Shown here piece after piece: positions 1 through 5,632 of a DNA stretch of 5,632 nt. The translations under genes and the position numbers were made by a program. The notes beneath the pieces are model-generated. The model saw only the letters and a program-made list of their open reading frames with translations, made no database searches and was not told where the DNA came from. The stretch's first letter is position 1; each line of letters opens with the position of its first letter. Source of the stretch: Gammaproteobacteria bacterium. GTDB lineage: Bacteria > Pseudomonadota > Gammaproteobacteria > Thiohalomonadales > Thiohalomonadaceae. Location of the stretch: contig JADFYS010000148.1 of NCBI GenBank assembly GCA_015232955.1, forward strand, positions 1 through 5,632, in the 5' to 3' direction.

Positions 1-61
1 CGAGCGGGGCAGCAATTCGCAACGCAGTCGCCTCGCCCGGCTGCTGGCGAGTCGCTCTGAC
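1..61 (+). repeat. Inverted 61-bp copy of the helicase gene, probable chimeric contig end
   Basis: Bases 1-61 are exactly the reverse complement of 4363-4423. Read on the plus strand they encode helicase residues 249-268 (ERGSNSQR through LLASRSD), just after the DEAH motif. Identity stops at the 61/62 junction, where the methyltransferase gene begins on the other strand. The match reaches the window edge, so the copy may continue outside. Confidence 0.9.
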
Positions 62-1679
62 GGTCGCGGCCGCTCATGCGGTAGATAAAGGTGCCCTGCG
101 GATAGCGTTTAAATTCGCCCTCCTCATCCAGCACCCGCTCGGCAGCGCTGTAGTTGGGGAGTTCGGCTTCGGTCACAAAGTAGGCGGTCGCCAGCGGATC
201 GGCCGGCTCTTTCGCCGGTTTGACCTCGTAGAGATCGGTTTTGGCAAAAAAGCCCTTATAGGAGAGCAACGCCTCATAGACCGCACCGAGCTGGTTAATC
301 CCGAGCTGGGCGTAGCTGATGCGGCCACGGCGACTCTTTTTGCCCGCTTTGGGGCGACTGAGTGACATTAGCTGAATCACCCGTTGCAGGATCTGGTTAC
401 GGATTTTGTAGCGGCTGAACAGTGGTGTCGCATCATTGGCAAAGAGGTGGCTGGCGAGTGGCGCGAGGGTGAAAGCCTCGGCATCGCCGCCCCAGATTGT
501 CTGTTGCTGGTCGGGACGAAAACCGTCGTTAATCAGGCCAAACAGCAGTTGCAGGGTGTCGAACAGATAGCTGCCGTTTTGCGCCTCGTCACTCTCGAGT
601 GGCATCAGCTCGAGATCACGCAGACTTTCAAGGCTGTAGCCTTTGCGATAGGCGTTGGAGTTCATCGGCACATAGCCGAGTTCGGGGTGCGATTCGAGAT
701 AGAACAGAAACAGCAGCCGGTACATATAACGCAGACACTGACGACTGAGATCGGCTGCACGGTTTTCGCTGTATTTGCGCTCACCGCTGCCACTCTGCTG
801 GTACTGCTGCATCAGCTCATTACCGAGCAGCTCAATCGATTCGCGCAGGGCATATTTGAGATCTTCGGAGACCCCGTAGGCGTGTTTATGGGCGTTTTCA
901 TCGAGACTGTCGAGCAGCGAACTGCCGCCTTCCCCCAATAGATGGCTACGGGTGAGCAGTGCGGCCGTGGCTTTAAAGGTACTCTCCTCCTTACGGCCAT
1001 AGATTTCGCTCAGGTCGAAGCGTAGCAGTCGCTTTTCTCCCCACTTTTGGCGATCAATGAGCAGCAACTGGCTATCACTTAGCAAAATTATCCAGCGTGG
1101 TGGCTGCTCTTGTGAGAAGAGTTGCTTGCTGATCAGATCATCAAAACTGTGCTGCAGCAGGGTTTTATCGGGCTGATTGCCCTGATCGATCCATTCAGGG
1201 AGAAATTGTGCGGCATTGAGCGACAGCGAGAGCGGATTTTCGCCACTACGGCTGGCATCAAGGGCGCCCAGAATCCACAACTGGGGATGGCCATTATGGC
1301 CGTAGCTCGCCAGCAGCGGGATGGCGCTGCCGTTATCCAGCGTTTGCATCTTCGGTTGCCAGTCGTAGCCGAGTGCCTGTAGCAGTTGCCGGAACAGCTG
1401 TCGCTGCAACCGTACCCGCTCGCTGACACTGCGTTCACTGTCGAGCTGATTGCGAATCTGCAGATAGAGCTGCCCCTGCGCCCGCAGACGAATCCAGCTG
1501 GCCCGGTCAGGGTGGCTGGTATCGGCTTTATCACCGCGCTGTTCCAGCTGCTCCTTATAGTGTTGCTCCTGATCCTGCCACTGGCTGAAGATCCCTTTGA
1601 GATCACCCTCAAGGATGGCACTGAGATAGTGGTGACTGTAGAAGTCGTTGTCGTTGTTAATGCCGGTCAGATCGAGCAT
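1..1679 (-). CDS. drmMI: Eco57I-type N6-adenine DNA methyltransferase, DrmMI-like, N-terminal part only
   Basis: This is the N-terminal half of a large adenine-specific DNA methyltransferase; in class 1 DISARM the enzyme is thought to protect host DNA by methylation. The ATG at 1679 follows AAGGA (1693-1689) with a 9-nt spacer, 19 nt after the Fic-like gene. The frame stays open to base 1. Family-typical stretches, recognised from memory, are RYMYRLLFLFYLES (residues 317-330), the GYSLESLRDLE region (347-357), QLGINQLGAVYEALLSYKGF (458-477) and RMSGRDR (534-540). In relatives the last is followed by the KSASYYTPE-type start of the catalytic domain. Here it breaks off: codons after about 540 (bases 1-61) are antisense helicase sequence and not part of the real protein. 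The SAM-binding and NPPY motifs are absent because the gene is cut, so activity cannot be judged. A BREX PglX-type or type IIG enzyme is the main alternative. The methyltransferase call is firm; the DrmMI assignment rests largely on the helicase neighbour. Confidence 0.75.
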   Translation of the reverse strand, partial: MLDLTGINNDNDFYSHHYLSAILEGDLKGIFSQWQDQEQHYKEQLEQRGDKADTSHPDRASWIRLRAQGQLYLQIRNQLDSERSVSERVRLQRQLFRQLLQALGYDWQPKMQTLDNGSAIPLLASYGHNGHPQLWILGALDASRSGENPLSLSLNAAQFLPEWIDQGNQPDKTLLQHSFDDLISKQLFSQEQPPRWIILLSDSQLLLIDRQKWGEKRLLRFDLSEIYGRKEESTFKATAALLTRSHLLGEGGSSLLDSLDENAHKHAYGVSEDLKYALRESIELLGNELMQQYQQSGSGERKYSENRAADLSRQCLRYMYRLLFLFYLESHPELGYVPMNSNAYRKGYSLESLRDLELMPLESDEAQNGSYLFDTLQLLFGLINDGFRPDQQQTIWGGDAEAFTLAPLASHLFANDATPLFSRYKIRNQILQRVIQLMSLSRPKAGKKSRRGRISYAQLGINQLGAVYEALLSYKGFFAKTDLYEVKPAKEPADPLATAYFVTEAELPNYSAAERVLDEEGEFKRYPQGTFIYRMSGRDRQSDSPAAGRGDCVANCCPA

Positions 1680-1688
1680 GGTGGTGAA

Positions 1689-1693
1689 TCCTT
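1689..1693 (-). promoter_or_regulatory. Ribosome binding site of the methyltransferase gene
   Basis: The minus strand reads AAGGA here, 9 nt before the ATG at 1679 and just after the TAA of the Fic-like gene (1699-1701). It supports this start and translation from the shared transcript. Confidence 0.6.
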
Positions 1694-1698
1694 GCGAA

Positions 1699-2289
1699 TT
1701 AGTGAGTTTGCCGCAGCCACTGTTGGCCTTTCGCCGTCAGGCGGTAGCGTTGCGTCGGACTATTGGGGGTGTCGGGTTGGGTGCGTTCGATCCAGCCCTG
1801 TTCCAGTGCCGGGGTGAGGTAGTGGCGACGGAAGTTGTGGCGGTGGGTTAATTCGAGCCGTTGCCGTAACTCGGTGCTACCGAGAGATCGTTGAGCAAGA
1901 TGGGGTAGCAGGCGCTCTATTGCCGGGTTTTCAATGTGGGGAGCGGGATCGGCTACTGGGTCGCTTACTGAGTCACTTGCTGGGTCGGTCTGCAGCAGTG
2001 CATCGTGGAGTGCCTGTAACATAAAGACGATGAAGGGGGTTGCTTCAGCCAGAGCGTCGGCTTCACCCAATACCCGCTTGCCATCCAGTAGCGCCGTGAC
2101 CTGCTCCAGCGACAGGCTATTCTGCTCTATGGCTAACGATGCCTGTATTGTGCGTATGCGGTTGCGCCGTCGCAGTTGTGGGGTGATCTGGCGTCTGTTT
2201 TGTGAAGTGAACCGGCCAATGAACTCACCAATGGCGGCAATAGAGTCAATCGCTTCGCTACTGATGCTAAACGGTGGAGTGTAGGCCAC
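1699..2289 (-). CDS. Fic-family protein lacking the catalytic core (N-terminal and winged-helix parts joined)
   Basis: This 196-aa protein is built from the two ends of a Fic/DOC-family protein. Residues 1-75 match the usual N-terminus: MAYTPPFSIS, then RRRNRIRTIQASLAIEQNSL and EQVTALLDGKRVLG. Residues 51-56 (SLAIEQ) correspond to the (S/T)xxxE(G/N) inhibitory motif of class II Fic proteins, with Q where G or N is expected. Residues 76-100 resemble the segment after the Fic core (ATPFIVFMLQAL). Residues 125-193 form the usual C-terminal winged helix (ELRQRLELTHRHNFRRHYL, then TPNSPTQRYRLTAKG). The AMP-transfer core with HPFxxGNGR, normally between about residues 75 and 76 here, is missing, so AMPylation is not expected. 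Full-length relatives are about 370 aa. The start is GTG at 2289, preceded by GGGGAG overlapping the helicase stop. It may be a decayed accessory gene, a retained DNA-binding adaptor or regulator, or a deletion made during sequencing. Fic ancestry is confident; function is unknown. Confidence 0.75.
   Translation of the reverse strand: MAYTPPFSISSEAIDSIAAIGEFIGRFTSQNRRQITPQLRRRNRIRTIQASLAIEQNSLSLEQVTALLDGKRVLGEADALAEATPFIVFMLQALHDALLQTDPASDSVSDPVADPAPHIENPAIERLLPHLAQRSLGSTELRQRLELTHRHNFRRHYLTPALEQGWIERTQPDTPNSPTQRYRLTAKGQQWLRQTH
1939..1986 (-). repeat. Four 12-bp tandem units encoding a D-x-x-x linker
   Basis: Four in-frame 12-bp units (1975-1986, 1963-1974, 1951-1962, 1939-1950) encode DPAS, DSVS, DPVA and DPAP at residues 102-117 of the Fic-like protein. 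The first three are close copies at DNA level; the fourth is more diverged. They form an acidic, proline-rich, probably flexible linker between the segment after the missing Fic core and the winged helix. Confidence 0.7.
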
Positions 2290-2295
2290 GCGGCT

Positions 2296-2303
2296 CTCCC
2301 CTT
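2296..2303 (-). promoter_or_regulatory. Ribosome binding site overlapping the helicase stop; sets the GTG start of the Fic-like gene
   Basis: The minus strand reads AAGGGGAG, whose first two bases belong to the TAA stop of the helicase gene (2304-2302). A 6-nt spacer leads to GTG at 2289. No ATG fits this spacing, so the GTG is the likely start. The arrangement suggests translational coupling to the helicase. Confidence 0.65.
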
Positions 2304-5166
2304 ATCCCGCCACCAGCGCCGCAATAATCTGAATATAGGCCTGATTCTGAATGGTCATGGTTTCGTCAATCCAGGCCTGGTATTCGTTAAAGCGATCTTC
2401 AATCCGTTGCTGTTGCTGCTCCTTACGGCTCTGTTTAATACTCTGCTGCTGTTGGCTCTGTTCGAACTGTATCTCCAGTTGCTGTTGGTGACGACCCCGT
2501 AACCGCTGCAAGCGATCGAGTTGTTGCTGTAGTCTGGGAGACATTTGCTGATCAAACGCCTGCTTCTGTTGCTCCATCTCCTGCTGCACTGCGGTGACCA
2601 CCTGTGGCAACGACTCCTGCAATGGTGCGGTATCGATCAGTTCATTGCGGTTGGGCAGGGTATTGGCGTTGAGGCCGGTCTGTTGCATGACATCAGCAAA
2701 GGGTTCGATTGCGACCACCTGCCGCGCCCTGACCCGTACTCCGTACCAGAGATGGATCACTGCCTGCCCTTTACGGTTAGGAATTTGTGCCGCCACCAGT
2801 ATGATATGTTCATCCTTGGCGACTCCCTGTTGCACCCGAATGACCGGTGCCTCCTGACGACGAAAAACCGAGGTGACTTTATCGTTAATCCACTGGGTCA
2901 CCGGATGGTGTGACCAGAGATAGTGCACCCGTGGCCAGGCCAACTCGCTGCGCCGACTCTCTTCGATGGACTGTTTCATTTTGTCGATGTTCGCAGTCAA
3001 AATAAAGTGACCCTTTTCAGGCCATATTTCCCGACTGAGCTTTTGAAAACGCCACTTCAGACTCCGGGGTGCGATAAACTCCAATCGCTGTCCATTGGCA
3101 TCACTGTCCATCAGCCGAACTTGATCCTCGTTATCACGACCGGAGAGTCGTCGTATCGCCTGTTCCAGATAGTGGTAGTCGTTCTCAAACAGCGATAGAT
3201 TGGCCACCGGCTCAGTTGCGCCAGGCGCTTCATTATCGGGTAGGGTCAGGTCGATTCCAAAGGGATCAAAGTCGGCAAAACTGGCCTGATAGATCTGATC
3301 AAACTCTTCTGCAGCCATCCCCTGCTCCATCGCTGCGGCGGTGAGCTGCTCTTCACCCTCGATGGTGTAGACCCCCATAAAGGCGGAGGGGTCGCCGATA
3401 TTTTTGACCGCGTTGTCATCTTTTTCAATCAACACCTCGAGGATGCGGTTATCACCCTGAATGGTGGACTGATTGCTGTCGGTAAGCAGATAGACGATTT
3501 GTGGGCGCTGCTGTTGTCCATAGCGATCGATGCGGCCATTGCGCTGCTGAAATACCATCAACGACCAAGGGATGTCGAAGTGAATCATCTTGGCACAGCA
3601 GTGGTGCAGGTTAATCCCCTCCGAGGCGACATCGGAGCAGAGCAGCAGTCGCAGTCTGCTCTCCTCCTGGCCGAACGCCTCCACCAGATGTTGCTGGTCA
3701 ACATCGGCCAGTCCACCGTGGAGTAGGTCGATCTGTTGTGGTTTGAGATTAAGATCCTGCTGGAGGTTGTGGTGAAGAAACCTGAGGGTTTCGATCCGTT
3801 CGGCAAAGATCACCAGCCGATCTTTGCTATTTCGACCTTTCCAGGCAAACTTGTGCCGAATCTGCTGTAGTAACCCCTGATATTTGGCAAACTTGGCGGG
3901 AGTAATGAGGGTCAGCTGACGGTCAAGATGCTGTAGCTGATCAATATCGTGCTGTAGAGCCGCATCGTCGCGTTTTTGCAGGGTACGAATGCGGTTGCGA
4001 ATGGTCTCGCGGCAGGCGGCAGGGCTGGAGAAGAGCGCCTTGGTGAGGGTGGTTTTGAACAGCTCTCCTGCCCGTTTGTGGGTATCCTGGCTAAAGTGGC
4101 AGTCGATGAGGTGGGTGAAGGCGTGCTCCTCTTCGAGTGTGGCGGGGTGGTGTTGCTGATAGGTCTGACGCTCTGGAAATTCGTTTTTAAGCTGATCTTT
4201 GATATCTTTTTTGAAACGGCGGATCACCAAGCCTTTATCGGCATAGTCTTCGCGGCTGTAGTTGTCAGGATCGACTATGGCAGTGGCGTCAAGCATATTG
4301 AGTAGCGATGCAAAACTGCGGGCACTGCCGTCATGGGGAGTGGCAGAGAGCATAATCAGAGAGTCAGAGCGACTCGCCAGCAGCCGGGCGAGGCGACTGC
4401 GTTGCGAATTGCTGCCCCGCTCGGCCACATTGTGGGCCTCATCAATAACGATAATGTCCCACCACGCCTGCTCCAGATAGTTGCGATATTCAATCCCCTG
4501 TTTCAGAGTGTCGATGGAGACGATCGATTTGTCGTAGTAAAAAAAGGGGTTGTGGTGGGTGGGAATGCGGTTACGCACCCGCTGAATGCCCACCGAGTCG
4601 AGCCGGGTCAGCGGGATAGTAAAACGGTTCCAGAGCTCTTTTTGAAATTGGGTCAGCATCGATTTGACCGTGACTACCAATATTCGCTTGCCGCGACCAC
4701 GGCGCATCAGTTCGGTTATCAGTATCCCCGCCTCAAGGGTTTTACCCAGGCCAACAGCGTCTGCAATCAGGATGCGCTGGCGCGGTTGCTGCAACGCCTG
4801 TCGGGCGGGATCGAGCTGGTAATTGAGGGTATCCATCGCTGCGAGGTGGCCAAGATGGATCTGCTCATCGGTGGGTGGTGTCTGGCGCAGTAGCGATTCC
4901 AGATAGAGGCGGCTGTCGATAAAGTGGTTTGATGTGTCGCTTATAAACTGGGTCTCCTCCGGACGGAGGTGGCGGATAACGGTCTTTAACCTGGGGTTAT
5001 CATCGATTTCGCTCAGGAAGATCGCCTCAATGTCACGCACCAGTTCACTCATGCCGATACAGGTGAGCTGCTGACCGCCGCTTTGGGTGGTATCCACCCG
5101 GCGAATTAACCACTCTTCGCTGCGCACTTCAATGCGGGCACCGGGGGCAAATTGTAAATTTGACAT
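2302..5166 (-). CDS. drmD: SNF2/DEAH-box helicase, DISARM DrmD-like
   Basis: A complete 954-aa superfamily 2 helicase/translocase of the SNF2 (RapA-like) type, expected to be cytoplasmic and to use ATP to move on DNA. Motifs seen: Walker A DAVGLGKT (136-143); motif Ia region VVTVKSMLTQFQKEL (164-178); Walker B IVIDEAHN with D242-E243-A244-H245; motif III SATPHDG (274-280); motif V SDVASEGINL (511-520); motif VI QRNGRIDRYG (541-550) with arginine fingers R545 and R548. An N-terminal beta-rich segment (about 8-53) precedes the motor, and the C-terminal 100 residues are a Gln-rich coiled coil. All catalytic residues are present and the length suits the family, so the gene looks intact. The overall pattern, including TPPTDEQIHLGHLAAMD near 97-111, matches my memory of DrmD, the class 1 DISARM helicase. 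Start: ATG at 5166 after AGGA with a 6-nt spacer, 8 nt from the upstream gene. A generic RapA-like helicase of another defence island is the alternative. Confidence 0.85.
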   Translation of the reverse strand: MSNLQFAPGARIEVRSEEWLIRRVDTTQSGGQQLTCIGMSELVRDIEAIFLSEIDDNPRLKTVIRHLRPEETQFISDTSNHFIDSRLYLESLLRQTPPTDEQIHLGHLAAMDTLNYQLDPARQALQQPRQRILIADAVGLGKTLEAGILITELMRRGRGKRILVVTVKSMLTQFQKELWNRFTIPLTRLDSVGIQRVRNRIPTHHNPFFYYDKSIVSIDTLKQGIEYRNYLEQAWWDIIVIDEAHNVAERGSNSQRSRLARLLASRSDSLIMLSATPHDGSARSFASLLNMLDATAIVDPDNYSREDYADKGLVIRRFKKDIKDQLKNEFPERQTYQQHHPATLEEEHAFTHLIDCHFSQDTHKRAGELFKTTLTKALFSSPAACRETIRNRIRTLQKRDDAALQHDIDQLQHLDRQLTLITPAKFAKYQGLLQQIRHKFAWKGRNSKDRLVIFAERIETLRFLHHNLQQDLNLKPQQIDLLHGGLADVDQQHLVEAFGQEESRLRLLLCSDVASEGINLHHCCAKMIHFDIPWSLMVFQQRNGRIDRYGQQQRPQIVYLLTDSNQSTIQGDNRILEVLIEKDDNAVKNIGDPSAFMGVYTIEGEEQLTAAAMEQGMAAEEFDQIYQASFADFDPFGIDLTLPDNEAPGATEPVANLSLFENDYHYLEQAIRRLSGRDNEDQVRLMDSDANGQRLEFIAPRSLKWRFQKLSREIWPEKGHFILTANIDKMKQSIEESRRSELAWPRVHYLWSHHPVTQWINDKVTSVFRRQEAPVIRVQQGVAKDEHIILVAAQIPNRKGQAVIHLWYGVRVRARQVVAIEPFADVMQQTGLNANTLPNRNELIDTAPLQESLPQVVTAVQQEMEQQKQAFDQQMSPRLQQQLDRLQRLRGRHQQQLEIQFEQSQQQQSIKQSRKEQQQQRIEDRFNEYQAWIDETMTIQNQAYIQIIAALVAG
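2311..2594 (-). other. Gln-rich coiled-coil C-terminus of the helicase
   Basis: Helicase residues about 858-951 are dominated by Q, E, R and K with regularly spaced L, I and F, including runs such as QQQLDRLQRLRGRHQQQ and QSQQQQSIKQ. This predicts a long coiled coil, probably for partner binding or oligomerisation. On the plus strand it appears as CTG/TTG-rich low-complexity DNA, which explains the leucine-rich antisense frames here. Confidence 0.6.
4363..4423 (-). repeat. Internal partner of the 61-bp inverted repeat, in the helicase gene
   Basis: This is the copy in its natural setting: it lies in the open frame of the helicase between the DEAH motif and motif III and continues the family sequence on both sides. 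The copy at 1-61 is therefore the displaced one. Confidence 0.9.
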
Positions 5167-5172
5167 AGATAG

Positions 5173-5176
5173 TCCT
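5173..5176 (-). promoter_or_regulatory. Ribosome binding site of the helicase, overlapping the upstream stop
   Basis: The minus strand reads TAGGACTATCTATG. The TAG stop of the small upstream gene (5177-5175) overlaps the AGGA of the helicase, and a 6-nt spacer precedes the ATG at 5166. This fixes the helicase start and suggests translational coupling. Confidence 0.6.
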
Positions 5177-5525
5177 ATTCGTACGCCTGATTAAAGACAA
5201 AGTGTCGGTTGAAGGAGCGCTTCCTCAACGGATTGAAATCGCCATCCGCGAGGAGGCTGTTGTCCGCTCGCAAGCGCAATACCGCACCGCTGTTTCGGCC
5301 ACGCCAGCTCCAATTCCATGACAACGGCACCATCACTGCCTGAGAGGTGATGCTCTTGTCGCCTTCTCCGCCAACAGCCTGAATCAACTTATTCATCAGT
5401 TCACTTTGACGGACTAACTCAGCATGGATATCTGAGGCATCCACATCTTCTTTCATCTCTTGTGTTGCTTTTTGATGGAACCACGGCGTTGAAAGCAGTA
5501 TTTTGTATATTATTGCAGACAACAT
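5175..5525 (-). CDS. Small hypothetical protein, first visible gene of the operon
   Basis: A 116-aa protein I do not recognise. Residues 1-18 (MLSAIIYKILLSTPWFHQ) are mildly hydrophobic but too short and uncharged-poor to call a signal peptide. Residues 28-51 form a likely amphipathic helix or short coiled coil (SDIHAELVRQSELMNKLIQA). The C-terminal half is basic and aromatic (WNWSWRGR, NPLRKRSFNRHF), compatible with nucleic-acid or protein binding, but this is only composition. The stop overlaps the helicase ribosome site, leaving an 8-nt gap, so it is probably co-transcribed and coupled. The ATG at 5525 has AAGGGGGA (5545-5538) upstream with a rather long 12-nt spacer. ATG at 5456 (residue 24) is the alternative and would remove the hydrophobic start, but its upstream region is weak. 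Being real is likely from the open frame and tight junction; function is unknown. Possible roles include a regulator or an accessory subunit of the defence system. Confidence 0.55.
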   Translation of the reverse strand: MLSAIIYKILLSTPWFHQKATQEMKEDVDASDIHAELVRQSELMNKLIQAVGGEGDKSITSQAVMVPLSWNWSWRGRNSGAVLRLRADNSLLADGDFNPLRKRSFNRHFVFNQAYE

Positions 5526-5618
5526 GTAACCGTTTAGTCCCCCTTCATTAAATCTCCCTCTCCCATTGGGAGAGGGCCGGGGTGAGGGCTAAAACAGGCC
5601 AGGGGAGTGAATGGTTAC
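5526..5618. repeat. Short inverted repeat flanking the REP-like hairpin
   Basis: GTAACCGTT (5526-5534) and AATGGTTAC (5610-5618) are inverted copies matching at 8 of 9 positions and bracket the hairpin almost symmetrically. They could be ends of a small non-autonomous element or a two-site operator. At 9 nt chance is a real possibility. No convincing promoter was found within this leader. Confidence 0.3.
5556..5588. repeat. REP-like palindromic element with perfect 9-bp hairpin
   Basis: CCCTCTCCC (5556-5564) pairs exactly with GGGAGAGGG (5568-5576) around an ATT loop, followed by CCGGGGTGAGGG (5577-5588), whose GAGGG could pair instead with the CCCTC at the start. I recall this dispersed intergenic repeat from many gammaproteobacteria. 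It lies 31 nt upstream of the first gene, so it may end transcription from upstream, shape the operon leader or stabilise mRNA. There is no T-run to support a classical intrinsic terminator on either strand. Confidence 0.65.
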
Positions 5619-5632
5619 GCTAATGTATTTCA

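Noticed and set aside
66..73. NotI site GCGGCCGC beside the 61/62 junction, suggesting a cloning linker
   Set aside because: It is in frame within the conserved methyltransferase segment RMSGRDR (codons for S-G-R), so it is natural coding sequence.
384..941. Long plus-strand frame (185 codons) opposite the methyltransferase gene
   Set aside because: The minus-strand frame has family-specific motifs across the same stretch; the plus frame has no recognisable domain and reflects codon bias on the other strand.
1133..1621. Minus-strand frame of 162 codons overlapping the methyltransferase
   Set aside because: It is out of frame with the 1679-start gene, has low-complexity Ser/Arg-rich composition and no motifs.
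4333..4893. Long plus-strand frame (186 codons) opposite the helicase motor
   Set aside because: It is antisense to the Walker A and DEAH motifs of an intact helicase, and its protein resembles nothing known.
5212..5240. GGATTGAAAT-type string resembling the end of a CRISPR repeat
   Set aside because: It occurs once, has no second copy or spacer-sized periodicity, and lies inside the small open frame.
5547..5552. TTTAAT on the minus strand as a -10 box for the operon
   Set aside because: No acceptable -35 lies at the right distance (the site falls in the GC-rich hairpin), and transcription would start almost on the ribosome site.

Overview
The window is a fragment of a minus-strand operon that reads as the front part of a class 1 DISARM-like anti-phage locus. 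Neither end of the locus is complete. Codon use, moderate GC by eye, and a REP-like palindrome near the right edge (5556-5588), of a kind I recall from many gammaproteobacteria, suggest a gammaproteobacterium. No closer assignment is supported. The short window, and a left end made of a displaced inverted copy of internal sequence, suggest a metagenomic or single-cell contig, but this is inference.

In the direction of transcription (right to left): 5526-5632 is a leader or intergenic stretch with a perfect 9-bp hairpin. 5175-5525 is a small unrecognised gene (116 aa). 2302-5166 is a complete 954-aa SNF2/DEAH helicase that looks like DrmD. 1699-2289 is a 196-aa Fic-family protein that has both ends of the family but lacks the catalytic core. 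62-1679 is the N-terminal half (about 540 codons) of a large Eco57I-type adenine methyltransferase that looks like DrmMI, cut just before its catalytic domain. The gaps between these genes are only 8, 12 and 19 nt, and the three downstream genes each have a Shine-Dalgarno in the junction, so they almost certainly share one transcript. Plus-strand reading frames in the window are antisense shadows of these genes.

In class 1 DISARM, drmD and drmMI are followed by drmA, drmB and drmC. These would lie beyond the left edge and cannot be seen. The methyltransferase would mark self DNA, and the helicase would act with the DrmA/DrmB complex on unmethylated incoming DNA.

Two things are odd. First, bases 1-61 are an exact inverted copy of 4363-4423 inside the helicase gene, joined to the methyltransferase gene exactly where its conserved sequence should continue. 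A chimeric read or assembly junction is the likeliest cause. Second, the Fic protein between helicase and methyltransferase appears to be an in-frame internal deletion: it keeps the N-terminal inhibitory-helix region and the C-terminal winged helix but has no HPFxxGNGR catalytic loop.
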